The position numbers and the translations under genes are program-made. From NCBI GenBank assembly GCA_003281065.1, contig QCDA01000002.1, forward strand, positions 41,862 through 105,861: a DNA stretch of 64,000 nt, written 5' to 3'. This DNA comes from Pelagibacteraceae bacterium AG-349-E10. GTDB lineage: Bacteria; Pseudomonadota; Alphaproteobacteria; HIMB59. The notes under the pieces were generated by a model, which saw only the letters and a program-made list of their open reading frames with translations, made no database searches and was not told the DNA's origin. This document shows, piece by piece, positions 29,621 through 39,709 of this stretch; the first letter of the stretch is position 1, and every line of letters starts with the position of its first letter.

Positions 29621-30190
29621 TTAACTTGCACTATATTCAATCTTTCCAATTATTAGATCACACACAAGTAGTAACCAGAACTGATGTGTATTTTCAATTA
29701 TATTGTAAGCCTTGCTATCAGTCCATAAAGACAAATTGCCAAGTTTTGATAATTTATTATTTTTATTGAAGCCAGTTAAAGTAACCAATTTATTTTTTTT
29801 TTTATTAACAAACTTAGCTGCATTAATTAAGTTTGGAGAATTACCGCTAGAACTAATTAAAATTACTAAATCATTTTTCTCAAGATGAATTTCAAGAGCT
29901 TTTTTAACCCAGTTTTCATATCCATAATCGTTAGCTAAACATGTTATAAAATCGTATTCATTGAAATTATAAGATTTAATACCCACGACCTTATTTAGAT
30001 CTACAGAAACATGGCTAGCAATAGCAGAGCTACCACCATTACCAACGATTATAACTTTTCCTTTGTTAAGTTTGGTTTTTAAAAAAAATTTTTTTAATTC
30101 AATTATTTTGGGGATGATATTCTTATCAAGAGATGATTTTTGAAATTTATCAAAATAAATGTCAATAAAATTGATGTCTTTCATGTTCAA
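29621..30190 (-). CDS. SIS-domain sugar isomerase (GmhA-like)
   Basis: VIIVGNGGSSAIASHVSVDLNK; LVILISSSGNSPNLINAA. Confidence 0.88.
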   Translation of the reverse strand: MNMKDINFIDIYFDKFQKSSLDKNIIPKIIELKKFFLKTKLNKGKVIIVGNGGSSAIASHVSVDLNKVVGIKSYNFNEYDFITCLANDYGYENWVKKALEIHLEKNDLVILISSSGNSPNLINAAKFVNKKKNKLVTLTGFNKNNKLSKLGNLSLWTDSKAYNIIENTHQFWLLLVCDLIIGKIEYSAS

Positions 30191-30304
30191 AACTTATATA
30201 TAATAATCTATTAATTTCAATTCATTATAAATTAAAGTCGTCTTAAATGCTCTTTAAAAAAAAATATTCTTGGTTATGATTACATATATATTTGAATAAT
30301 AATA

Positions 30305-33097
30305 ATGTATATAAAAACAAGAAATTCAACGAAAATTTATCTTTATGAATTTGTAAAAAAAGTTTTCTTATATAAAAATATCCTATTAGTTTTTATAATT
30401 TTTTTTTTTTCTATCTTTATCTCAGTTTTATCAATTAACCTTTATAAAAATGGATATACCCAAGACATAAAAAAATTTATCAAAAATATTGACTTCATTT
30501 CAGTGAATTACCTTAAAGGTTTCATGACAGATGTAGATAAAATTACTATAAACATTGATTTTGAAAACTATAATCAACTAAATTCATGGAGGCTTGAAGC
30601 TCTTGAAAAATACTCTCTAAGATTTGTTGAACATGATTATGTATCAGCAGAATTGATACACGCAAATAAAAGTTATCTAATTGATATAAGACTTAAAGGT
30701 AGTACTGCTAGTGAACACCTATCTACAGATAAATGGTCATTTAGAGTTGATATGAAGAATAATTTTTTTTATGGAATGAATAATTTTTCTCTTATGGCGC
30801 CTGAACGAAGAATGACACTCATGGAGTGGTTTCTTAGAAAGATATTGTACAGAGAAGGCATGATAGAAAAAAAGTATGATTTCATCAGAGTTAATTTAAA
30901 TGGAGAGGATTTGGGTATTTATTCAATAGATGAGGGTTTAGAAAAAACAATGATTGAAAGAAATAAAAGAAGAGAAGGGCCTATTATTAGACTTGATAGG
31001 GATCCAATCTGGATTGAAAAAGCAGCCTTTACATTAGAGCCCAAAGATTGGGATCATTATTACTACTCAGCAGAAGTAATTGGCGTAAACATGAAGAGGA
31101 TAATTCAAAATGATGTGTTATATAATAACTATTTAAGAGGAAAATTTCTTTTTGACTCTTTCAGAGATGGCTCGCTTACAGCAAAACAAGTATTTGATAT
31201 AGGAATGCTTTCAAAATACATGGCGATAAATAATATTTTCGACTCATGGCACGGGGCTTTAATTTTTAATTTAAATTTTTATTACAATCCCATCACAGAT
31301 AAACTTGAGCCTATTCCAGATGACAATTACGGAGAAACATTAAAATGGACTTCTAAAGATATGAATTATATAGATGAATTCTCAAAGCAATTAATTCAAG
31401 ACTTAGATTTTGCTGAACTTTATTTAAAAGAATTAGAATTAAAAACACAAAAAAAATATTTAGATAAAATTTTTCATGATTTAGAAGAAGAAATAATAAA
31501 TAAAGAAAAGATAATTCATAAAGACAATCTTTTATATAAGTTTCCAAAAGAAAATATATATAATTTACAATCAGAGGTAAGAGAAAGTTTAGAGTCCATA
31601 AATTCTATTATTGCTTACCTCGAAATTCAAAATAATGATGAAGAAATATTACTTTACACTTCAGCCCTAAAATCAAGATATCCTATAGAATTAATAAAAG
31701 TTATAGATAAAAACGGAGCAGTTTTTACACCTAAAATAAAAACAGTCATTACCAAAAATAAAAATAAAAATTTAGAATTTAATAAAACGTTATTTTTGCA
31801 AAAAGAAAGTAATACAGGTATTACAACTTCTAATTATAGACTTATATATAAGGTCCTTGGCACAGAAAAGGAATTACAATATAAACTTAAGATTATAGAT
31901 AATATTCAGGATAAAAAAATTTATTTTGATAGTTCAATAGAGGATCTAATTCAATTGAAATTTATAGAATTAGATAAAACAAATAAAATTATCTCAATAA
32001 AAAAAGGAAAATGGCTAGTAGATAAGGATATAGTTATTCCAAAAAATTATGAACTTCATGTTCATTCTGACACAGTTTTGGATTTAATTAATCATTCATC
32101 AATAGTTAGCTATTCACCAGTATTTTTTGATGGTGATTTTTTTAAAAATATTTTAGTAAAGTCATCTGATAAAACAGGTCAAGGTTTATTAGTTTTAAAT
32201 ACGAATGATAAACTTTCTAAAGTTAATCATACAATTTTTCAAAATTTAGATAGTTTGAGCCATAGAAAGAAATTTTTAAATATTACAGGTGCAATAACAT
32301 TTTATAAATCTCCTGTGAAAATAACTAACTCAAAATTTTTAAAAAACTACTCAGAGGATTTTATCAATATAATTGACACTCAATTCGAAATAGAAAATAT
32401 ATATGTTGATGAAAGTTATTCAGATGCGATAGATATAGATTTTGGAAACGGTCATCTTAGTGAGATAGAAATTATTAATAGTTCAAATGATGCAGTTGAC
32501 TTTAGTGGAAGTAACGCAAGACTTCATAATATAAAAATAAATTCAGCTGGAGATAAGGCCATAAGTGTCGGTGAGAATAGTGAAATTAAAATTAAAAACA
32601 TTGAAATTTCAAAAGCAAAATATGGAATTGTTAGTAAAGACTTATCGAACGTGTATGTTAAAAATGTTTCTATATCAGACTCATTTTATGGATTTGGAGT
32701 ATATCAGAAAAAACCAGAATTTGGCCCTGGAAAAATAACTGCAGAAAGTATCAATCTAGTAAATGATATTCATGCAGTATCGTTAAAAGAAAATATAGGT
32801 AAATTTAACTCCGTTGATAAAATTAATCATGAAAGCACTAAAATTTTAGTTAAACTCAATACTAAAGAAGAATTACAAGCTAAAAGTACTTTTTTTTATT
32901 CAAGGTTGTTTACAACAGAAAATCTGAATGCATACGATGCTTTGAAAAGTAAAAATATTGATATAGTTTTGTTAAATAATGATGATTTGAACAAATTAAT
33001 TTCAACTCACAATGAAATTATAGAGCTACCTATTAATCTGGAAATCCCTAATTTTGTTGAAAAAAATTCTTTTTTAGAGATTAGCTTGAATGAATAA
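30305..33097 (+). CDS. CotH-like domain protein with N-terminal TM and C-terminal parallel beta-helix
   Basis: IRLKGSTASEHLSTDKWSFRVDMKN...LMEWFLRKILYREG...FIRVNLNGEDLGIYSIDEGLEKTMIERNKRREGPIIRLD; repeated ISN/DAVDFSG rungs from about residue 620. Confidence 0.75.
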   Translation: MYIKTRNSTKIYLYEFVKKVFLYKNILLVFIIFFFSIFISVLSINLYKNGYTQDIKKFIKNIDFISVNYLKGFMTDVDKITINIDFENYNQLNSWRLEALEKYSLRFVEHDYVSAELIHANKSYLIDIRLKGSTASEHLSTDKWSFRVDMKNNFFYGMNNFSLMAPERRMTLMEWFLRKILYREGMIEKKYDFIRVNLNGEDLGIYSIDEGLEKTMIERNKRREGPIIRLDRDPIWIEKAAFTLEPKDWDHYYYSAEVIGVNMKRIIQNDVLYNNYLRGKFLFDSFRDGSLTAKQVFDIGMLSKYMAINNIFDSWHGALIFNLNFYYNPITDKLEPIPDDNYGETLKWTSKDMNYIDEFSKQLIQDLDFAELYLKELELKTQKKYLDKIFHDLEEEIINKEKIIHKDNLLYKFPKENIYNLQSEVRESLESINSIIAYLEIQNNDEEILLYTSALKSRYPIELIKVIDKNGAVFTPKIKTVITKNKNKNLEFNKTLFLQKESNTGITTSNYRLIYKVLGTEKELQYKLKIIDNIQDKKIYFDSSIEDLIQLKFIELDKTNKIISIKKGKWLVDKDIVIPKNYELHVHSDTVLDLINHSSIVSYSPVFFDGDFFKNILVKSSDKTGQGLLVLNTNDKLSKVNHTIFQNLDSLSHRKKFLNITGAITFYKSPVKITNSKFLKNYSEDFINIIDTQFEIENIYVDESYSDAIDIDFGNGHLSEIEIINSSNDAVDFSGSNARLHNIKINSAGDKAISVGENSEIKIKNIEISKAKYGIVSKDLSNVYVKNVSISDSFYGFGVYQKKPEFGPGKITAESINLVNDIHAVSLKENIGKFNSVDKINHESTKILVKLNTKEELQAKSTFFYSRLFTTENLNAYDALKSKNIDIVLLNNDDLNKLISTHNEIIELPINLEIPNFVEKNSFLEISLNE

Positions 33098-34208
33098 AAA
33101 AGCAAAATTAATAATTTTTTTTATATTAATTTTGTTTTCTCAATTATTGTTGAAAAATTTAATGTCAAGTGAAGTAAATGGAATTAACGATTATAAATTA
33201 AATACTGACAATTTAGGAAGCAATTATAATTTTACAGTAGCTGGACATATGTATGGTGCACCAAGCCCATCTATATATCCGTCTGCATCTTTTTTATCTA
33301 ATTTAAATAAAATTAATGAGCTAAAAAGTGATTTTTTAATATTATTGGGTGATTTTATTCAACATCCAAATCAAATTGAAATTGATGTATTTAATAATTT
33401 GGTATCTGAGGAATTAAAAATTCCTATATTTAATACACCAGGTAATCATGACTTAGGTTATCCAGAGTTGTACGAAAAAAACTTTGGTAAAACATTTAAT
33501 ACTTTTACAATTAGCCAAGAAGCTTATATTTTACTAAATACAGAATTATCTCAATGTAATATAGATGGTTACCAGGCAAGTTTCTTCTCTGATAAATTGA
33601 AAACCTATAGTAAAAATGATGAAATATTAAATATTTTTATTTTAATGCATCAGCCATTATGGAGTATTAACAATAAACCGTTAGACATAATAAACCCTTG
33701 GGTTAATGGTGGTCCTTATTCTATGAGTGAGTGCGCTTCTTTTTCTGAACAATTTATCCCAAAGATTAAGGATATTGCAAAGAATAAAAATATTTACTTA
33801 ATCTCTGGAGATTTTGGTTGTAAAAATTATGAGTTAGGTAAGTATCCTATGGAAACATTTCCAATTTTTTATCATAAAGACTCAAACTTGACTTATATAG
33901 GCACTGGTATATGTGAAAATATTTATGACAATTTAATTAATATAAGTGTTAATGAGGGAACTGTAGATTTGAATTTGATTTCTCTTAGTAAAAAAGATAT
34001 GGGATCAATTGAAAAGTATGATTTAAATTATTGGAAAGAAGAATTTAAAAATGATACACCAAAGAAAAAAAAGCCTGTCAAAAGTAATAGTTTACTAGAG
34101 AGGATATTTACAAATAAATATTTTTATTTAGGTTTTATATTGGGTATTGGATTTATTTTAGTTTTATTTTTCGCAAGAATTGTTTACAAACTAAACATAA
34201 GTAATTGA
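33090..34208 (+). CDS. Membrane-anchored metallophosphoesterase-like protein
   Basis: LILLGDFIQHPNQ; IFNTPGNHDLGYPE; ILMHQPLW; ISGDFGCKNYE; N- and C-terminal hydrophobic segments. Confidence 0.7.
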   Translation: MNKKAKLIIFFILILFSQLLLKNLMSSEVNGINDYKLNTDNLGSNYNFTVAGHMYGAPSPSIYPSASFLSNLNKINELKSDFLILLGDFIQHPNQIEIDVFNNLVSEELKIPIFNTPGNHDLGYPELYEKNFGKTFNTFTISQEAYILLNTELSQCNIDGYQASFFSDKLKTYSKNDEILNIFILMHQPLWSINNKPLDIINPWVNGGPYSMSECASFSEQFIPKIKDIAKNKNIYLISGDFGCKNYELGKYPMETFPIFYHKDSNLTYIGTGICENIYDNLINISVNEGTVDLNLISLSKKDMGSIEKYDLNYWKEEFKNDTPKKKKPVKSNSLLERIFTNKYFYLGFILGIGFILVLFFARIVYKLNISN

Positions 34209-34894
34209 CTAAAAATAATAACTATAGATACGAGAGAAAATTTATATTTGATACTATTGACAAAAAACTAATATTAACTCTAATAAAAATTCATCCCGCA
34301 AATTTCAAAAAAGCTTTTCCATCGAGAAAAGTAAATAATATTTACTTTGACTCTAATGACGTTCAAAGCTTTGATGATAATATAGATGGGATCGCAAATA
34401 GATCTAAAATTAGAGTAAGATGGTATGGTACAAATAAATTTAAAGTAAAAAATCCTGTTTTAGAGATTAAAAGTAAAAAAGGATTGATTGGAAAGAAAAA
34501 TTCATACAATTTAAAGACATTTAATATTGACAACAATTTTACAAAAAAAAATTTGATAAGTTTAATAAACACATCAAATCTGAGTGATCATGATAAAGAT
34601 ATATTAAAAACATACAATTTGTCAGTAATGAATAACTATGATCGAGATTACTTTATTAGTGATGACAAAAAATTTCGAATTACACTTGATGAAAATATAA
34701 AATATTATTCAATAAAAAACGCAAATAATCTTTTTAATGAAGTTTACAAAATTTATTATCAAGTAATAATGGAAATTAAATATTTAGACAAATACGACTC
34801 CTATTCTGAACAAATTACTAATTTTTTTCCTTTAAGATTGTCTAAAAATTCAAAGTATGTAGAGGGATTAATAAATATTAATAGATTTATTTGA
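34205..34894 (+). CDS. VTC-domain polyphosphate polymerase-like protein (TTG start)
   Basis: YRYERKFIFDT; NIYFDSNDVQSFDDN; RSKIRVRWYG; PVLEIKSKKG; VIMEIKYLD. Confidence 0.85.
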   Translation: MTKNNNYRYERKFIFDTIDKKLILTLIKIHPANFKKAFPSRKVNNIYFDSNDVQSFDDNIDGIANRSKIRVRWYGTNKFKVKNPVLEIKSKKGLIGKKNSYNLKTFNIDNNFTKKNLISLINTSNLSDHDKDILKTYNLSVMNNYDRDYFISDDKKFRITLDENIKYYSIKNANNLFNEVYKIYYQVIMEIKYLDKYDSYSEQITNFFPLRLSKNSKYVEGLININRFI

Positions 34895-35322
34895 TAGATT
34901 TTAAAAAAAAAAGATACTGGTTTCCAATAATTCTTTTTTTTTTAATTATATTAATAATTTCAAAAGAAAATTATTTTCATAATAATTTTAAAGAAGATGA
35001 GATATATGGACTTTGGATGGATGATAATGATCAGTATTTATTCAGAATAGAATTTAAACAAGATTATGAATGTAATTTATTTTTTTTTGATAAAACTAAA
35101 GAAACAAGCCTAAATTTTAGTGGCTTTTTTAATATAGATACAGAAAAAAACCCAGTATTACTTGAAATAAAAAAAATAAGAAATTTTGAATTCCCTTTGT
35201 ATTCTATTGTGGATATAGATAATAAAGGATATTTAAAAATTGCTAGATTTTCAAATAAATGGAGAATAAGGCCTATTGATTTTAAAGAAGACTACTTTAA
35301 ATTGAAAAAAATAATCAAATAA
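34891..35322 (+). CDS. Small membrane-anchored hypothetical protein (TTG start)
   Basis: 143 aa, N-terminal TM (WFPIILFFLIILII), translationally coupled within the CotH/VTC/DUF4956 operon. Confidence 0.6.
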   Translation: MIDFKKKRYWFPIILFFLIILIISKENYFHNNFKEDEIYGLWMDDNDQYLFRIEFKQDYECNLFFFDKTKETSLNFSGFFNIDTEKNPVLLEIKKIRNFEFPLYSIVDIDNKGYLKIARFSNKWRIRPIDFKEDYFKLKKIIK

Positions 35323-35325
35323 ATT

Positions 35326-36012
35326 ATGAATGATAAAAATTTGTTAGATAATTTTCTGTTTTCAGCAGACTCACAATTGTCTCAAGTTGAATTTATAATT
35401 AATCTAATTATAGCTGGTCTTTTAGCAATTATTTTAGGGCAAATATATCAAAAATTTGGTAACGCTCTTTCAAATAGAAAGAGTTTTAGTCATAATTTTA
35501 TATTACTGACGCTAGTCACTGTTTTAGTAATAAGTATTATAAAATCCTCATTAGCTTTATCATTAGGTTTAGTTGGTGCTCTTTCTATCGTTAGATTTAG
35601 AGGTGCAATTAAAGAACCAGAGGAATTAGCTTATTTGTTCTTTTCTATTGGCATAGGCCTGGGGATTGGAGCTAATCAAGTTACATTAACAATAACTGCA
35701 TTTTTGGTAATTATATTATTTGTTATAATTATTAAATTAATAAAAAGAGATAAAATCGGTTTTCAAAATTTGTATTTAACTATATCTTGTAAAAAAAATA
35801 AAAAAGTTGAAACAAATAAAATAATTAATTGTTTGTCAAAACATTTTACTTCTATAAATATTAAAAGATTGGAAGAGAGCGACAATATTATTGAAATTTC
35901 TTTTTTAGTAGAATTCGAAAATATTGAAAAACTTGAAATTGTTAAATCTGAATTATTTAAATTAAGCCCAAAAATAAATTTTAATTTTATTGACAACAAA
36001 GGAATATTGTAA
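35326..36012 (+). CDS. DUF4956 membrane protein
   Basis: SLALSLGLVGALSIVRFRGAIKEPEELAYLFFSIGIGLGIGANQ. Confidence 0.9.
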   Translation: MNDKNLLDNFLFSADSQLSQVEFIINLIIAGLLAIILGQIYQKFGNALSNRKSFSHNFILLTLVTVLVISIIKSSLALSLGLVGALSIVRFRGAIKEPEELAYLFFSIGIGLGIGANQVTLTITAFLVIILFVIIIKLIKRDKIGFQNLYLTISCKKNKKVETNKIINCLSKHFTSINIKRLEESDNIIEISFLVEFENIEKLEIVKSELFKLSPKINFNFIDNKGIL

Positions 36013-36879
36013 TTGGTTATAAGAAAAAAAGCCTTAAATCTAATTAGAAAAAAACTTATCTATTACCCTTTTCATAACTATAACCCCTATTTTTCTTTCC
36101 TATATGGCAAAGTGAGATTTTATCCTTTCTACATATGGCATATTTTTTTTCAAATTTTTGCTAAATTAAAATTTATAAATTCATTTAATAAATTAAAAAA
36201 AAATAGATATACAGAATTTTTTAGTAATAACGGTTTTTTTAAAACATCATTTAAAAATAATGAAATTATAAATGATGTTTTCAGTTATTTAGAAAATGAA
36301 CACTTAAATAATAAGAATAGAAAAAGAATTTTTTGTCATTTAGATAATTTTTTCTTTATTGACAAAGTTGCTAAAGTAGATAGCCAATTTTTTCTTTATA
36401 ATATTGATAAAAGATACATAGATAATTTAAATTATTTTGTAAAATCTAATAAAATATTTGACAAGATAATTAAGACTTACTTTAAGTCTGACTATAGAAT
36501 TGTAAATTTTCGGATATGGAGATATTACTCAAGAAGTAGAGAAAATGTAAAGGCTGATGTCAAAGCTCATTACGATGGACTGCCGCCAAAAACAATAAAA
36601 TTGATGATATATAAAGGATTTTTTGATAAAGAAAATTCTGCTTTGGAAACCTTAGACTCCAACGGTGAAAAAGTAATTTACAAAGTTAGAGGTTTAAATC
36701 CCATGATATTAATTGATACCTGCCAACTTATCCATAGAGCAAAACTACCTTTAAAAGATAGGGATACTATTGAAATTACTATTCAACCGAGATTATTTGA
36801 TGACTCGCCACTATTTGGCGGCTTTAGTGCAGGAACACCTATTAACCCTTTTGTTAGCTCGAAACCTAAAATAATTTAA
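36013..36879 (+). CDS. Putative Fe(II)/2-oxoglutarate dioxygenase-like protein (TTG start)
   Basis: 288 aa; FRIWRYYS...AHYDGLPP...MILIDTCQLIHRAKLPLKDRDTIEITIQPR is compatible with HxD...H...R of a double-stranded beta-helix oxygenase. Confidence 0.4.
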   Translation: MVIRKKALNLIRKKLIYYPFHNYNPYFSFLYGKVRFYPFYIWHIFFQIFAKLKFINSFNKLKKNRYTEFFSNNGFFKTSFKNNEIINDVFSYLENEHLNNKNRKRIFCHLDNFFFIDKVAKVDSQFFLYNIDKRYIDNLNYFVKSNKIFDKIIKTYFKSDYRIVNFRIWRYYSRSRENVKADVKAHYDGLPPKTIKLMIYKGFFDKENSALETLDSNGEKVIYKVRGLNPMILIDTCQLIHRAKLPLKDRDTIEITIQPRLFDDSPLFGGFSAGTPINPFVSSKPKII

Positions 36880-36881
36880 TT

Positions 36882-37922
36882 TTAAATCTTTATTAAAAAA
36901 TTTTTTATTTTTTTTAATTCATTATAATATTGATATTTATTTTCTACATAGTTATCTATTAGATTATGTTTATTTCTCAATTTATTTATTAGAAACCTAA
37001 TACTTGAATAATTATAAAAATGACTTTTAATAAGTTTTAAATAAGAATAAATTTTTATTTTAATTTTTAATCTAATAGTAGTTCTTTCAAAAAATTGATA
37101 CATATCTTTTCTTAAAACATCATATACTTCTTTGTTTTCTTTAAGAGACAAATACTTAATTGCATATCTTTCTATTGTATTGACAAAAAAGTCGATCGAT
37201 ATATCAAGTTTTTTTTTGTTAAAATCTTTTGGTAAATTTGAATTATTTCCATGAATAGTTCTGACTAATAACAATTTCTCTTTGTGTATTATTTTTGAAG
37301 ATAAAACCATTAAAGCACCTACAAGTATTTCATCATTTATTGATCTTATTGGGCATTTTGTTTTTAATTCATTTTTTGAAGGTGTTATATTCAAAATATC
37401 AATGAGGTGTTTTGTAGATATTATTGATGTATTTATAGGACCATATTCATTAATATAATTGGAAACTCTTTCTAATGGATTTCCTTTATTTAATTTTTCA
37501 CTAATAAAATATTTATTAACAAGAACTCTATCTATATTAACAATGTCTAATCTTAGAGCTTTACCGTTAATAATATTAGTATTTTTATGGGAATTTAGAT
37601 AATTTACGAAATAATTTATTGTTTTAACCACAAAGAAATCATCATCAGATGCCATAATACAATATTTTGTTTTAACTTTTATGATAAAGTTTTTAATAAT
37701 TTGAGTAGGAAAATCATCTTTGTAAAACACCTCTAGATTGATTTTTTGCTTATACTTAAAAATAACTTCTTTATTCCTATTTTTTTCTCGGGAATTTGAG
37801 CTATCTAGTATCATTAAAGATCCCTTGAAATTATTCGTCACATAATATTCAATACAATTGTCAAGAAAATGGCTTCGATTTTTTGTTGGAATTATTATTG
37901 TAATCTCATTACTCATGAGCAT
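36882..37922 (-). CDS. Family 2 glycosyltransferase (TIGR00180-like)
   Basis: EITIIIPTKNRSHFLDNCIEYY; CIMASDDDFFV. Confidence 0.85.
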   Translation of the reverse strand: MLMSNEITIIIPTKNRSHFLDNCIEYYVTNNFKGSLMILDSSNSREKNRNKEVIFKYKQKINLEVFYKDDFPTQIIKNFIIKVKTKYCIMASDDDFFVVKTINYFVNYLNSHKNTNIINGKALRLDIVNIDRVLVNKYFISEKLNKGNPLERVSNYINEYGPINTSIISTKHLIDILNITPSKNELKTKCPIRSINDEILVGALMVLSSKIIHKEKLLLVRTIHGNNSNLPKDFNKKKLDISIDFFVNTIERYAIKYLSLKENKEVYDVLRKDMYQFFERTTIRLKIKIKIYSYLKLIKSHFYNYSSIRFLINKLRNKHNLIDNYVENKYQYYNELKKIKNFLIKI

Positions 37923-39699
37923 TTATTAATTCTTTAAAATATTTATTTTTTTTGTTCAAAAATTTATAATCGCCTTGTCCTATAAGTTTTCCATTATCTA
38001 AAACAAAAATTTCATCAAAATTTTTAATAGTTTGTAATCTATGTGTAACAACGATCATTGTTTTGTTTTTAAAATTTTTATCAATATTTTTATATATTTT
38101 TGCCTCTGTTATGTTATCTAGAGCACTGGTAGCTTCGTCAAATACAATTATATTTGAATTGTGATATAAAGCTCTTGCGATGCCAACTCGCTGTCTTTGT
38201 CCTCCAGAGAGTTTTTCTCCTCTTTCGCCTACAATAGAATTATATTTCTTTCTTGTCTTATTAGCAAAATCTTCGACTAATGAAGATGTTATTGATTTTT
38301 TAAAGAGATCGTTGTTAAACTTGTCTTCATTTCCAAATAAAATATTCTCTTTTATTGAGGAGTTTGAGAGATAAATATTTTGAGATACATATGAAATATT
38401 GAGTTTATTTGTATTATGGAATTTTTTGGAAGACTTTTTATTATCATAATAAAGTTCACCATTTGTAGGATTTATTAATCCTAAAATTAGATCAAGTAGA
38501 GTGGTTTTACCGGAGCCACTTGAGCCAACTATGGCATATTTTTTACCTAACTCTAAATTTAAAGAAATATTTGAAAGACAATTAGTAGATGAACTAGGAT
38601 ACTTAAATGAAATTTTATTTAGTTTAATATATTTTTTGATTGAAAAATTATTGTATTTCTTTTTTGAATTATACATAAAATTTATATCTTTAATTTCTTT
38701 TTTTAAAATTAAAAATGCATTAAGATTGGCTTTAATAGTTGCTGCAGATATAAATATTTGTTGAAAGCTTGGGATTAATCTATAGCTAGCAAATCCGAAT
38801 AATGCAATTGTCGTTATAATTTCATTGAAATTATTACCATCTTTTTTAATGAATATTATAATCGCAAGGATAACAGCATTAAATAAAATTAGGTCAACTA
38901 AAACACGAGGTGCTTGATTGATTAATGCAGAAAAACTGTTTGCTTTTATTATTCCACGATTAAGGTTATCAACTTGGTTCGTATAAAAATATTGATTTTT
39001 TTTGAATAAAATATCTTTTATTGCTAAGAAGGTTTCACTATAAACACTGTATCTTTTCTCTTGAATATTTGTAATTGTCTCTCCAATTTTATAAGCTTTG
39101 TTTTTAATAAGTTTGTATATAAATAAGTATAATGCACTTAAAATAATTATTGATGAAATTGCTACTTGAGGACTAATTATAACTATTAAAACTATGATAA
39201 ATAAACTTGAAATAATTTTTGAATTTGCTCTTAGAGCTGGAAGTAATATTCCAGATGAAATCTTATTTATTTCAAAAGAAAGATTCTTGATCATTAAACC
39301 ACTCGATGTATCTTTATGGTATAAAAGACTCTTTGTAAGATAGTATTTATAAAAATTTGTTGTATAAAAATAAGAATTATATTCTCCAAATAATGAAAAA
39401 AGAAGAGATGACAATAAGCTTATAATTATTGAAATTGAGTAAACTAATATAGTAAATAATCCTAAAAATGTAATTACCTCAACTTGATTTTGTAATTTGA
39501 AATATGAAATCATCCATTGAAAATATTGGTTAGATAAAACACTTTGATAATCTGTAACTGCGGTAAAAAAAGGGATTATAGAAAAAACACTCACCATTTC
39601 TAAAGTAGCATTAAAAATTATTAGTATTTGTAATATGAAAAGATAAACTTGTTGTCTTTTAGGTATTAGAAAAAATAGTTCTTTAACTAATTTAATCAT
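37909..39699 (-). CDS. ABC transporter, fused permease/ATPase (PglK/MsbA-like)
   Basis: IVGSSGSGKTTLLDLILGL; LSGGQRQRVGIARALYHNSNIIVFDEATSALDN; N-terminal six-TM region. Confidence 0.93.
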   Translation of the reverse strand: MIKLVKELFFLIPKRQQVYLFILQILIIFNATLEMVSVFSIIPFFTAVTDYQSVLSNQYFQWMISYFKLQNQVEVITFLGLFTILVYSISIIISLLSSLLFSLFGEYNSYFYTTNFYKYYLTKSLLYHKDTSSGLMIKNLSFEINKISSGILLPALRANSKIISSLFIIVLIVIISPQVAISSIIILSALYLFIYKLIKNKAYKIGETITNIQEKRYSVYSETFLAIKDILFKKNQYFYTNQVDNLNRGIIKANSFSALINQAPRVLVDLILFNAVILAIIIFIKKDGNNFNEIITTIALFGFASYRLIPSFQQIFISAATIKANLNAFLILKKEIKDINFMYNSKKKYNNFSIKKYIKLNKISFKYPSSSTNCLSNISLNLELGKKYAIVGSSGSGKTTLLDLILGLINPTNGELYYDNKKSSKKFHNTNKLNISYVSQNIYLSNSSIKENILFGNEDKFNNDLFKKSITSSLVEDFANKTRKKYNSIVGERGEKLSGGQRQRVGIARALYHNSNIIVFDEATSALDNITEAKIYKNIDKNFKNKTMIVVTHRLQTIKNFDEIFVLDNGKLIGQGDYKFLNKKNKYFKELINAHE

Positions 39700-39709
39700 T
39701 TAATAAGAG

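Noticed and set aside
38180-38764. Plus-strand ORFs 38180..38374 and 38501..38764
   Set aside because: Antisense to conserved ABC ATPase motifs.
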